DNA of 64,000 nucleotides from CAIVVT01 sp963823095 (GTDB lineage: Bacteria; Acidobacteriota; Terriglobia; Bryobacterales; Bryobacteraceae), in the NCBI GenBank assembly GCA_963823095.1, contig CAWGKI010000012.1:1-64000 (forward strand). Reading direction: 5' to 3'. Below are positions 8,611 to 17,079 of the stretch, piece after piece. The position numbers and the translations under genes were made by a program. The notes under the pieces are model-generated. The model was given only the letters and a program-made list of their open reading frames with translations. It was not told where the DNA came from and did not search any database. How positions within the stretch are numbered: position 1 is the stretch's first letter; each line of letters starts with the position of its first letter.

Positions 8611-10372
8611 AGTTGTTTTGATGCGCAAATGCCAGTGGGACACACCACTTCTCGCCGAAAACAATTCACTCTGTCCCTGTTTCCGGCCCGACACGTTCGA
8701 CCATCCGAAGCTACAACCAGCCGCGCGTTCCAGCCCACATGTCGGAGACGGCGCACCCAGCCGGATGACCAGAGCGACGTCGGCGAGTACGACCGGCGTT
8801 CTCGCCTGGGGCCAATCCTTTGTTTACGACCCATTCGGCAACCTTTTGCAGCAAAATGTAACCAGCGGTTCCGCGCCGGCCATGAACTTGACAGTCGATC
8901 CGAACACGAATCGCATCACGAGCTCGGGCTTCACTTACGACGCCGCGGGCAACCTGACGGCATCGCCGGGCGCTTCCGGGCCCAACGCGTTTTCCTATGA
9001 CAGCGAGAACCGGCTTTCAGTGGCCAATGGGCTCAATTACCGCCATGGATCCGGTGGCGAGCGGCTGTATGACGGCGCTAACTGGCATTTCTATGGGCCC
9101 GATGGGACGCACATGGGAAAGCTGACGCAGAACTCAACCGGCGCATCGAATTGGTACGCCTTCACCGACGAATTGCATTTTGCGGGACGGCTGGTGTGGC
9201 AGAACAGGTATCCGGTGATGACGGACCGGCTCGGTTCCGTAGTTCAGATGTCGGCTTGGGGCGGGGTGAGCAGCTACGCTTACTATCCGCAGGGCCAGTG
9301 GATCGCGAACATGCCCGTGCCCACCCAAAGTCTTCCGGGGTGCTGGCCGAATTGCGGCGGACCCCTGGACAGTGTGATGGACGTAGCATTCGGAACCTAC
9401 CACCGAGACGGCTATTGGAGCATGATTACCGGATCGTTTGTCACACGGGGTCTGGACTATGCGCAGAACCGATTCTATGATCCGGCGAGAGGCAGGTTTA
9501 CGACGGCGGATCCGAGCGGAAGCCGCGGGCATCTGCAGACTCCCCTAAGCTGGAATCGGTACAGCTACGTCATGGGCGATCCGGTCAACAGCAACGACCC
9601 GACCGGATTGGATGGACAATGCGGGCCAGGGCAGACCTGGATGGGTGAGGGATGCTATGGGGCGACCGCCCCAGGCTCGTTCTTCTCGGGAATTGGGTCG
9701 GCACCGTCGGCCTCAGAAATCTATGGAAGCGCCGCGCCGGGCGCAGTTCCTGGGCAAGGTACGCAACCAGGAGAATCGTCAATTGGATCAGTATCGAGTG
9801 ATTTGGCCGCGGGGGAGATCAACTACGTTTTTCAGACAGTGCTGCCGGGCTATCTGGGGCAGCCTCCGCAGCTTCAGAGCGCCTCCTGGATGAACGGCTC
9901 GGAGGTCACAAGCACAAGAATTACGTACGTAACTACAGCTGCGATTTCTGCATGGTCCGTGACCCTTACAACGGGGCTGGGCCCGGTTGGAGCCCTCATC
10001 GGCGGCGCTATGGGGGGTGCCGGCCTATTCCCGGGATATGCGATCGGCAGCATGTTCGGGGTCGGCGGCACCGTGGCCTGGATACCGACGAGTGGAACTG
10101 TGTATGTCGGTCCAGCCGCGACGTTCTCCCCGGGCCTTGGCGGCGGCAATGGATTTAATGTTAGCGGTTACTACTTCCCCAATGGGCAGGATCCCAATCA
10201 GACCCTTGGTGGTTGGAGCGGGTCCGTGACTTACCAACCCCTGCCGTGGGCTGGGACGACCGTCATGGCGAGCCCAGGGCAGTCGCCAGTTGTTGGCCCC
10301 AGCTTCGGAACCAGAGTCCCTGTCGCCGCTGGCGGAGGCTACGGCTTCTGCGTTCAGAACTGTCCGCATTAA
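8483..10372 (+). CDS. RHS tip cassette D: RHS core with glycine-rich hydrophobic C-terminal domain
   Basis: Frame open from 8483. The first ~95 residues are encoded by R1/leader DNA and RHS-like sequence begins near 8770. This is the cleanest core copy, ending at NDPTGL (9593-9610) followed by DGQCGPGQTWMGEGCY, shared with cassette B. The ~235-residue unique part contains a long hydrophobic glycine/alanine-rich stretch (roughly 9940-10090, including GPVGALIGGAMGGAGLF), then a Gly/Pro/Tyr-rich tail ending in CVQNCPH. A hydrophobic glycine-rich hairpin is what pore-forming effector domains often show, so a membrane-active toxin is plausible but unproven. The next gene begins immediately after the stop. 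Confidence 0.7.
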   Translation: MPVGALLVRLTLAVTACARNRLSVNILRRWAITPRPDSGDGSEVVLMRKCQWDTPLLAENNSLCPCFRPDTFDHPKLQPAARSSPHVGDGAPSRMTRATSASTTGVLAWGQSFVYDPFGNLLQQNVTSGSAPAMNLTVDPNTNRITSSGFTYDAAGNLTASPGASGPNAFSYDSENRLSVANGLNYRHGSGGERLYDGANWHFYGPDGTHMGKLTQNSTGASNWYAFTDELHFAGRLVWQNRYPVMTDRLGSVVQMSAWGGVSSYAYYPQGQWIANMPVPTQSLPGCWPNCGGPLDSVMDVAFGTYHRDGYWSMITGSFVTRGLDYAQNRFYDPARGRFTTADPSGSRGHLQTPLSWNRYSYVMGDPVNSNDPTGLDGQCGPGQTWMGEGCYGATAPGSFFSGIGSAPSASEIYGSAAPGAVPGQGTQPGESSIGSVSSDLAAGEINYVFQTVLPGYLGQPPQLQSASWMNGSEVTSTRITYVTTAAISAWSVTLTTGLGPVGALIGGAMGGAGLFPGYAIGSMFGVGGTVAWIPTSGTVYVGPAATFSPGLGGGNGFNVSGYYFPNGQDPNQTLGGWSGSVTYQPLPWAGTTVMASPGQSPVVGPSFGTRVPVAAGGGYGFCVQNCPH

Positions 10373-10930
10373 GTGGGCGACATTAAAATGCTGGCGTTAC
10401 TCAACTCAACCACCTCGACGAGGTTTGCAGGCTATTTAGTGGTCCTCGCCATTCTAGGGTTAGTTCTCGTGAACAGTGCCCTGATGGTTCTGTGGCCCAG
10501 CAAGTGGTTGCGCCTCCCGCCATACATTGGCTTCCAGGGGATATTTTTACGCAAACGGCCATCTCCAGATGGTTGGTACGTCGAAATCCGACTGCTCGGC
10601 TGCTTGGTGTTCGGCATCGTTTCGTGGATGCTCGTGGGCATTCTCGGGGGAGAAGAGTCTGTCAGCAATATGACTCTGCTGTTCGCCTTCCCCGGTGGCA
10701 GTCACGCTGTTCGGACAATCGCATGTCTCGTGACCTGCGTCGGCGCGCTTGCGTGCGGCGGCCTGATGCTGTTCAGACCCAAGTGGTGGTTTGATAGATA
10801 TCTCAAGCTTCGCAACAACGACTGGCCCCAGGGGCATTCGGTGCCCCTCGTGTCCATCCGACTGCTTTCGCTACTGATAATCGTCCCGGCGGTGTACCTG
10901 GCTTTCAATTGCTTGACCGCTCTCAGGTGA
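10373..10930 (+). CDS. Four-TM membrane protein, candidate immunity partner of cassette D
   Basis: A GTG directly abuts the TAA of cassette D; an ATG at 10388 is an alternative start. The 185-residue protein has four clear membrane helices (starting near FAGYLVVLAILGLVLV, LLGCLVFGIVSWMLVG, IACLVTCVGALACGG and LLSLLIIVPAVYLAF). No family is recognised. A polytopic inner-membrane protein coupled to a gene whose C-terminus looks pore-forming matches the common colicin/immunity arrangement, where the immunity protein sits in the membrane. Confidence 0.55.
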   Translation: MGDIKMLALLNSTTSTRFAGYLVVLAILGLVLVNSALMVLWPSKWLRLPPYIGFQGIFLRKRPSPDGWYVEIRLLGCLVFGIVSWMLVGILGGEESVSNMTLLFAFPGGSHAVRTIACLVTCVGALACGGLMLFRPKWWFDRYLKLRNNDWPQGHSVPLVSIRLLSLLIIVPAVYLAFNCLTALR

Positions 10931-11353
10931 TCGCGCCCCTCCGCAGACCGGAAAATCTAGAATCTGGCATGTAGCCTGCAGTTTGTCAGTATCTTACAGA
11001 GATGCAACGCCGGTCGAGTTGTCGGATTCCGGAGAGATCAGTGTGAGAAAGCGAGAAAGGGACGTCCTGGTGCGTCACTCCGCTCAAGCTATTGATACGA
11101 AATAGGTTATTAGAATCCTGATGAGGTTTGCCAGTAGGAGCGCTCCTTGTCCGACTGAATCTTGCGGTAACCGCATGTGCCTGTAACAGGTTGTCTGTGA
11201 ACATCTTACGGCGATGGGCGATCACCCCGCAGCCCCATTCTGGAGATGGAGGTGAAGTGGTTTTGATGGGTAAAGGCCAGTGGGACGCACGAACGCCAAT
11301 CTCCCGAGTAATCGCGAGGCCGCGCTATCCGCGCGCGCCTCGCTTCTTCTGCT
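10931..11353. repeat. Gene-free stretch with repeat R1 copy 3 and a leader fragment
   Basis: 10979-11045 resembles the leader segment found at 2515-2575 and 5938-5998 (both end in GGAGAGATCAGTG). R1 copy 3 follows at 11053-11257, again beginning GAGAAAGGGACGTCCTGG, and the leader continues to about 11290 (GATGGAGGTGAAGTGGTTTTGATG). No RHS core follows, so this is a cassette leader without a cassette. Nothing else is seen. Confidence 0.75.
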
Positions 11354-12129
11354 TCACAACGACCGTTGGTAGAAGCCGAACGCGCGTGTAGCGAGCCAGC
11401 CAGCTATTGCTCCGAAGGCGATCAACAGCGCGAGATTCCCCGCGATCAGGCCCCAATCGGGAGTCATCCTCAAAGCTGCCCGCGCTGCGGTTGCGCTCCA
11501 GCCGACGGGATTGAGCTGCGCGGCGACTTGAATCCAGCGCGGCATGAGCGCCGTGGCCATGAAGACGGGCGAGAGGAACGTCAACGGCCAGAGGATGAAG
11601 TTGACCGCTCCGATCACCGACTCGGTCTGCCGCAACATCAGCCCCATCGCGCACGACAGCGCCGCGAACGGGGCGGAGAGGAAGAATGGAACTCAGCAGC
11701 AATACGAAGACGCCCGTGAAGCCGCCCTGCAGACGCGCGCCCATCAGCCATCCCAACCCGAGCAGGATCCCGGCCTGCACCAGATTGCTGAGACCCAAGG
11801 ACAGCAGGCGCCCTCCGATCAGCGAGAACCGGCCGGCTGGCGTAATCAGGAAGCGGTCCATGATGCCCCGGTTGATGTCGTCGATGATGCCCATGCCGGT
11901 CCAGCCTGCGGAGAAGACGGCGTTCATCACAACAAGCCCGGGCGTCAGGAAGGCCACATAGGAGCCTCCGCCGAAGCCGGGCAGGTTCGCCACGCGTTGG
12001 AAGAGCTGTCCGAAGAAGCACAGGTAAATGATCGGCTGGGCCAGCGCGAACCCGATGTACCAGGGCTGGCGCAGAAACTTCATGGTGTGGCGCGCGGCCA
12101 TGATACCAGCAATCTTTCAGCGAATTCAT
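11354..12129 (-). pseudogene. ABC-2 type exporter permease (two frameshifts)
   Basis: The ATG at 12129 overlaps the stop of the upstream ATPase (ATGA), so translation should start there with MNSLKDCW. The next conserved part (MAARHTMKFLRQPWYIGFAL) is in another frame after one extra base near 12108. A second shift near 11680 moves into the frame encoding LSAPFAALSCAMGLMLRQTE and the C-terminus ending FGFYQRSL. The reconstructed product of about 257 residues has six hydrophobic segments and the DrrB/ABC-2 permease layout. Together with its ATPase it should form an exporter of the DrrAB/NodIJ kind. Substrate unknown. The indels are probably errors. Confidence 0.75.
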
Positions 12130-13091
12130 CGTTTGGCCTCCGTTTCGGCTTGTTGAAGAGTTCGGCCCGCATAGCGCAGGTACACGTCGTCCAGCGACGG
12201 CCGCGAGACGTGGACCGAGTTCACCGTCACCAGTTCGCGTTCCAGCGTGGCGAGCATGGCCGGGACGGCGATGGCTCCGAATGGCGCGCGAGCCCGGACC
12301 GTCTGCCCGTTCAGATCCACGTGAGTTACGCCCTTGACGCCCATCAGCAGGCTGCGGATCCGGCCATCCTCGGACGGTTTCTGCAGGTCGAGCACGACTG
12401 TGTCGCCCTCCAACTCGCTCTTCAATTGCGAAGGCGTGCCTCGGGCCACCACCCGGCCCCGGTCGATCAACGCCAGCTTATGAGCGAGCTTGTCTGCTTC
12501 CTCCAAGTAGTGCGTCGTCAACAGAACCGTGATGCCGTCCAAGGACGCGAGATTGGCGATCTCCGTCCAAAGATCGGCGCGCGCCTGCGGGTCGAGGCCG
12601 GTCGTGGGCTCGTCCAGGAACAGCACGCGCGGTCGATGAATCAGCCCGAGAGCGAGATCCAGTTTGCGCTGCATTCCGCCGGAGTACTTGCGGACGATCT
12701 GTCCGGCGGCGTGGCTGAGTTGGAACCGCTCCAGCAACTCGGAAACCCTCGTTTCGAGATCCGCGCCGCTCAGTCGGTGGAGACGCCCTTGCAGCAGCAG
12801 GTTCTCGCGGCCCGTCGCTTCCAGATCCACGGCCGAACGCTGGAACACGCAGCCGATATGACGGCGAATCTCCGCGGCGTGTGTGGATACGTCCATGCCC
12901 AGGATCTTCGCTTCGCCCGAAGTAGGCCGCGAGAGCGTGGAAAGGATCTTCATAAGAGTTGACTTGCCCGCGCCGTTCGGTCCCAGCAGCCCGAAGATCA
13001 GCCCTGAGTCGATACGGAGGCTGACCTGGTCGAGCGCCTTCACTCCGTGCGGGTACGCCTTGCTCAAATTCGAAGTCTCAATCGCTGCCAT
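12126..13091 (-). CDS. ABC exporter ATPase, DrrA-type
   Basis: 321 residues, intact. Walker A is GPNGAGKST (residues ~38-46), signature YSGGMQRK, Walker B VLFLDEPTTGLDPQ and the switch histidine in TTHYLEEAD. The ~80-residue C-terminal extension after the ATPase domain is typical of DrrA-like daunorubicin-resistance ATPases (DUF4162-like). AGGGA lies a few bases before the ATG. It is translationally coupled to the permease by ATGA. A sigma54-type promoter sits directly upstream at 13115-13131, so expression is probably induced by the divergent GAF activator. Confidence 0.92.
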   Translation of the reverse strand: MAAIETSNLSKAYPHGVKALDQVSLRIDSGLIFGLLGPNGAGKSTLMKILSTLSRPTSGEAKILGMDVSTHAAEIRRHIGCVFQRSAVDLEATGRENLLLQGRLHRLSGADLETRVSELLERFQLSHAAGQIVRKYSGGMQRKLDLALGLIHRPRVLFLDEPTTGLDPQARADLWTEIANLASLDGITVLLTTHYLEEADKLAHKLALIDRGRVVARGTPSQLKSELEGDTVVLDLQKPSEDGRIRSLLMGVKGVTHVDLNGQTVRARAPFGAIAVPAMLATLERELVTVNSVHVSRPSLDDVYLRYAGRTLQQAETEAKR

Positions 13092-13114
13092 GAGTTTCCC
13101 TCTGGCTGGGATAA

Positions 13115-13131
13115 GGCAATCTTGATGCCAA
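13115..13131 (-). promoter_or_regulatory. Sigma54 (-24/-12) promoter for the ABC exporter
   Basis: The minus strand reads TTGGCATCAAGATTGCC, matching the consensus TGGCAY-N5-TTGC with exactly 10 bases between the invariant GG (13129-13128) and GC (13117-13116). Transcription would start near 13104, about a dozen bases before the ATPase ATG at 13091. The neighbouring divergent gene encodes a sigma54-dependent activator. Confidence 0.75.
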
Positions 13132-13153
13132 ACGCATTGTTAGCCCTATGCTA

Positions 13154-13229
13154 TTCACAAAAAACGGATTAGAATGAATCACTGGATTATTTCACAATTC
13201 AGAATTCACAATAAACTGTCAATTCACAA
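13154..13229. promoter_or_regulatory. Four TTCACAA boxes: candidate upstream activator sites
   Basis: TTCACAA occurs at 13154-13160, 13191-13197, 13205-13211 and 13223-13229 in an AT-rich 76-base stretch that stands out from the GC-rich surroundings. The boxes lie about 25-115 bases upstream of the sigma54 promoter, where an enhancer-binding protein would bind, and run up to the activator's own start codon, so autoregulation is possible. The assignment is by position only. Confidence 0.45.
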
Positions 13230-14852
13230 TGGACTCACAACAAGCAATACCCACCCAGGAGGCGCGCCACCATCTGATTCTGCGCGTCTGGGAGGCGGTC
13301 AATTCCGAGCGCCACTTGCAGAGCGTCTTGGCCGCGTTGAGCGATATCCTTGTGCCCGCCGTCCCCTTCTCAGCACTCGCCATCATCCACCTGGAAGGCC
13401 ATAAGCACGACTTGTACGCTCTCCATGCGCCCGGAGTGACTCCGGTAGATCAGGCCGAGGATAATCGCACGCGGGTCTTGCGCATGATGCGCGAATTCGA
13501 AGCCGGGCTGCTCGCCGCCAACCTGCCGGACAAGCCTGCGCGGCCCTACTCCGAGCTGACGATCTCCCGCAGTCCCGAGCCGGGACGGGCGTACATCTGC
13601 AATGACCTGGCAGCCGAACCGGCATGGTTCGAGCATGAGCGTGCGCTTTACGCCGGGGGCGTGCGCGCTTATTGTTCGATTCCCCTGTTCATGCGCGGAG
13701 TGTTGATTGGGACCAGCGTCTACTCGCGGGCGCAGGCCGACCCGTTTCTTCCGTGGCAGGTGGAATTGCTGGTGGAGATCGCCAAGGCTCTCGGCGTAGC
13801 GGTATCCAACGCGCTCGAATAACGAGGAAATCCGCCGCCTGCGGGAGCAACTCGAGGCGGAGAACATCGCCCTGCGCGAGCAGCTTGGACAGACGCCTTG
13901 GTTCGAAGAGATCGTGGGCGATTCCGCCCCTCTGCGCCGGGTTCTCGCGGCGGCCGAGCAGGTGGCTGGTACGGATGCGACGGTCCTGCTGACCGGCGAG
14001 ACGGGCACGGGCAAGGAACTGATCGCTCGTGCGATCCATCGCCGCTCGCTGCGGGCACACGCGCCGTTGGTCAAGGTGAACTGCGCGGCGATTCCGGAAA
14101 GCCTGCTCGCCTCGGAGCTGTTCGGGCACGAGCGGGGGGCCTTCACCGGCGCGGTCGAGCGCCGTAAGGGCCGGTTCGAACAGGCGCACGGCGGCACGCT
14201 CTTCCTGGATGAGATCGGTGAAATGAGCCAGGAAACGCAGGTCCTGCTATTGCGCGTGCTGCAGGAGCGAGAGTTCGAGCGGCTGGGCGGCTCGCAGACG
14301 GTTCGCGTCGATGTGCGCTTGATCGCCGCCACGAATCGCAACCTTCTGTCCGATGTCTGGGCAGGCCGCTTTCGCAGTGACCTGTACTACCGACTGAACG
14401 TGTTCCCCATCCATATGCCCCCGCTGCGCGATCGCCCGCAGGACGTCCCGCTGCTGGTGGCTCACTTCGCCAAGAAGCACGGCGAGCGGTTCGGCCGGCC
14501 CATCGCGCGCATCGACAAACGCGCATTGAGCAGCCTCGGCAGCTACGCTTGGCCAGGGAACATTCGTGAGTTGGAGAACGTGATCGAGCGAGCCGTAGTG
14601 CTTTCGCATGGCGGCACACTCACCGTGGATAAGGAACTGCTGCAGAGCGGAGATCGGGCTCCGGAAAAGCCGCTGGCCGCCGAACTGGGGCAGAAAGAAC
14701 GGGAGTCGATTGAAGCGGCGTTGCAGACGTCGCGGGGAAAAGTCTCCGGCTCCGGAGGCGCGGCGAAAAGGCTGGGCTTGCCCGCTTCGACGCTGGACTT
14801 CCGCATTCGGAAGCTGGGCATCGACAAGTATCGCTTCCGGGCGTCGGCCTGA
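13229..14852 (+). pseudogene. GAF domain / sigma54-dependent transcriptional activator (one frameshift)
   Basis: The first frame (13229-13822) encodes a ~195-residue GAF sensor domain. One extra base near 13820 moves into a second frame that continues with a charged linker (NEEIRRLREQLEAENIALRE) and a full AAA+ module: Walker A GETGTGKE, sigma54-contacting GAFTGA, Walker B GTLFLDEIGE, and the WPGNIREL motif. A Fis-type helix-turn-helix ends the protein (KRLGLPASTLDFRIRKLG). The domain order GAF-AAA+-HTH matches FhlA/NorR-like activators. It is divergent from a sigma54-promoted exporter and probably controls it in response to a small ligand bound by GAF. The break looks like an indel error because both halves are well preserved. 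Confidence 0.85.
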
Positions 14853-14863
14853 AAGCGCGAGGG

Positions 14864-15210
14864 CTAACTCGCTGTGGGCTTCGATGCGATTGAGGCAACG
14901 CAGACGAGTGCGACCGGGATGAGGTTGATTAGCGCGATGAAAGGGAAGCGGGCATCCCGATCGAGCTGAAGAAAACGACGGTTGCGATCAACAGGATCAG
15001 TGCGCCGAACCTCCCCCATCTCAACATCACGCCGAGACCCACCAGCATGGCGAAGTGAGCCGCGTGCTGGAACCAGACCCACGTTGGCGGGGCCGGTCTG
15101 CCAGCGCTCAGTAACCACTCGGATGTGTGTTCCACGAAGAAGGCTCCCCAGAGGAGCAACAACAGGACCGCTGTGGTCCTGCCGCCCCATTTCGCGGACG
15201 ACGCGAGCAT
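14864..15210 (-). pseudogene. Small four-TM membrane protein (one frameshift)
   Basis: The frame from 15210 encodes three hydrophobic segments (TTAVLLLLLWGAFFVEHTSE, FAMLVGLGVMLRWG, LILLIATVVFFSSIG). Near 14950 a one-base loss moves into another frame with a fourth (FPFIALINLIPVALVCVASI) and a stop at 14864. Reconstructed length is about 115 residues. No family is recognised. It ends convergently 11 bases from the sigma54 activator. Confidence 0.5.
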
Positions 15211-15299
15211 CTCGCGTGACGAGACTTCGGCAATCGAGTTGTGACAAGGACATAATTCAACGCAACGCCGGCGCGTGCGGCGAAAGCTCTCCTGTCAGC

Positions 15300-16421
15300 C
15301 TACATCAAGTAGTCTTTGAGCTTGTCGAGCAGGCTCTTGTCCGCGGGCTGCCCGCCCTCGGGGAGAAGCTCGCGCAGTTGTTCGACCAGCTTGCGCTGCT
15401 CCTTGCTGAGCTTGCGCGGCGTCCGGACTTCGATGTGGACGATCAGGTCGCCCGAGCCGCTGCTGTTGACGCGGGGCGCACCGGAGCCGCGCAGACGAAG
15501 TGTTTCGCCGGACTGCACGCCTTCGGGAACCTTGAGTTTTCTCACCCCGTTCAGAGTCTCGATTTCGATCTCCGTTCCGAGCGCGGCCTGGGCCACGTTG
15601 ATGGGCACGGTGCAATGCAGATCGTCCTCATGCCGCTCGAAGATCGGGTGCGGCTGGACAGTCAGGAAGACATAAAGATCGCCCTGCGGACCGCCGTTCG
15701 CGCCGGGTTGTCCTTCACCCGGAACGCGCATCTTCATTCCCGTATCGACCCCGGCGGGGATCTTCACCTTGAGCTTCTTGGTGACCTGGATGAAGGCCTC
15801 GCCCTTGCACACGCGGCAAGGCTTGCGCAGCAGTTTGCCCGAACCGCCGCATTGCGAGCAAGTGCGCCGGATGCTCAGGAAGCCCTGCTGGTAGAGCATC
15901 TCGCCCCGGCCCCGGCAGACCGAGCAAGTGGTCCAGCCGTCGGTGCCTTCGGCGCCCGTCCCGTGGCACGATGAGCATGGTTCGGTGCGCGGAATCTGCA
16001 GTTCCACTTCCTGGCCGCGCATGGCGTCGTTGAACGTGAGCTCGAGGTCGTAGCGTACGTCGTCGCCGCGCTGGGCGCGGTTGCGCCGCCGGCCGCCTCC
16101 GCCAAAGAGGTCGCCGAAGCCGAAGAAATCGCCAAAGATGTCGGAGAAGTCCGCAAAGGCGTCGGGGTTGAATCCCGCGCCGGCTCCGGCGGCCCCGGCG
16201 AGCCCCTGGTGCCCAAAGGTGTCGTAAGTGCGCCGCTTCTCCGTGTCGCTGAGGACCGAGTAAGCTTCGGCGGCTTCTTTGAACCTCTCTTCGGCTTCCG
16301 GATTGTGCGGGTTGCGGTCCGGGTGGTACTTCAGCGCGAGCTTCCGGTAGGCGCTTTTCAGTTCCTGCTCGCCCGCGCTTTTCCCAATGCCGAGGATCTC
16401 GTAATAATCGCGTTTCACCAA
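15300..16421 (-). CDS. dnaJ: Chaperone protein DnaJ
   Basis: 373 residues, full length. J domain at residues 1-70 with the HPD motif (YHPDRNP). A G/F-rich region follows. Then the zinc-binding region with CSSCHGTG, CSVCRGRG, CSQCGGSG and CRVCKGEA; the last is slightly degenerate (GEA for GxG). The C-terminal substrate-binding domains are normal. As DnaK co-chaperone it delivers unfolded clients and stimulates ATP hydrolysis. It is the last gene of the hrcA-grpE-dnaJ cluster. dnaK is not in the window. Confidence 0.97.
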   Translation of the reverse strand: MVKRDYYEILGIGKSAGEQELKSAYRKLALKYHPDRNPHNPEAEERFKEAAEAYSVLSDTEKRRTYDTFGHQGLAGAAGAGAGFNPDAFADFSDIFGDFFGFGDLFGGGGRRRNRAQRGDDVRYDLELTFNDAMRGQEVELQIPRTEPCSSCHGTGAEGTDGWTTCSVCRGRGEMLYQQGFLSIRRTCSQCGGSGKLLRKPCRVCKGEAFIQVTKKLKVKIPAGVDTGMKMRVPGEGQPGANGGPQGDLYVFLTVQPHPIFERHEDDLHCTVPINVAQAALGTEIEIETLNGVRKLKVPEGVQSGETLRLRGSGAPRVNSSGSGDLIVHIEVRTPRKLSKEQRKLVEQLRELLPEGGQPADKSLLDKLKDYLM

Positions 16422-16445
16422 ATCAGGACTCCTCAGATCCGGCTC

Positions 16446-16976
16446 CTAGCCGTGCACCGCGACTTTCACCATCGAGGCCCGTAACAGCCGGCCCTTGAAG
16501 GTATAGCCTCGCAGCAGTTCGGCCAGCACGGTCTGGTCCTCGTACTCCTCGGTCTGAACCATCTCGATGGCGTGGTGGAAGTTCGGGTCGAACGGCTTGC
16601 CCTCGGCCTCGATGGGCTGCAGGCCGAGCTTCGAGAGAACCTCGAACATCCGCTGGTAAATCAACTCAATGCCCTTCACGTACTCGGTGTCCGTGGTCTG
16701 CACTCTCAGGGCGCGTTCAAAGTCGTCCAGGACGGGCAGCAAGGCGCTGACCGCGTCGGACGCGGCGTATTCGTATAAATCCACACGTTCGCGCTCGATG
16801 CGTTTGCGGAAGTTGTCGAAGTCGGCGGCGTGGCGCAAGACCGCGTTTTGCAGGTCGGTCTTATCGGCCAGCAACTGGTCTCGCTCGGCTGCGATCGATT
16901 CGGGCGTCTCGACAAGCTCAGTGCTCGCCGGGGATTCTTCTTCGGCCCCCGGCTGCGGGGTCTCCTGGTCATTCAT
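16446..16976 (-). CDS. grpE: Nucleotide exchange factor GrpE
   Basis: About 177 residues from the ATG at 16976 (MNDQETPQPG); a GTG at 17057 in the same frame would add 27 residues. Acidic N-terminus, long coiled coil (residues ~35-80, including FDNFRKRIERERVDLYEY), then the beta domain with NFHHAIEMVQTEE and the typical C-terminal GYTFKGRLLRASMVKVAV. Releases ADP from DnaK. Lies between hrcA and dnaJ, same strand, probably one transcript. Confidence 0.95.
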   Translation of the reverse strand: MNDQETPQPGAEEESPASTELVETPESIAAERDQLLADKTDLQNAVLRHAADFDNFRKRIERERVDLYEYAASDAVSALLPVLDDFERALRVQTTDTEYVKGIELIYQRMFEVLSKLGLQPIEAEGKPFDPNFHHAIEMVQTEEYEDQTVLAELLRGYTFKGRLLRASMVKVAVHG

Positions 16977-17079
16977 AGGGGTTTCTACTTTAAGGTTAAC
17001 AAACCGCGCCCAAATCGCTTTGGCGCGCTCGACGGCGGGGACGGGTTTCCTTTTCACGACTGGCGCTCACGGCTGCGCG

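Noticed and set aside
11544..12962. Long plus-strand frame opposite the ABC exporter genes
   Set aside because: Antisense shadow of two clearly recognised genes; composition is Arg/Gln/His-rich and no family motif is present.
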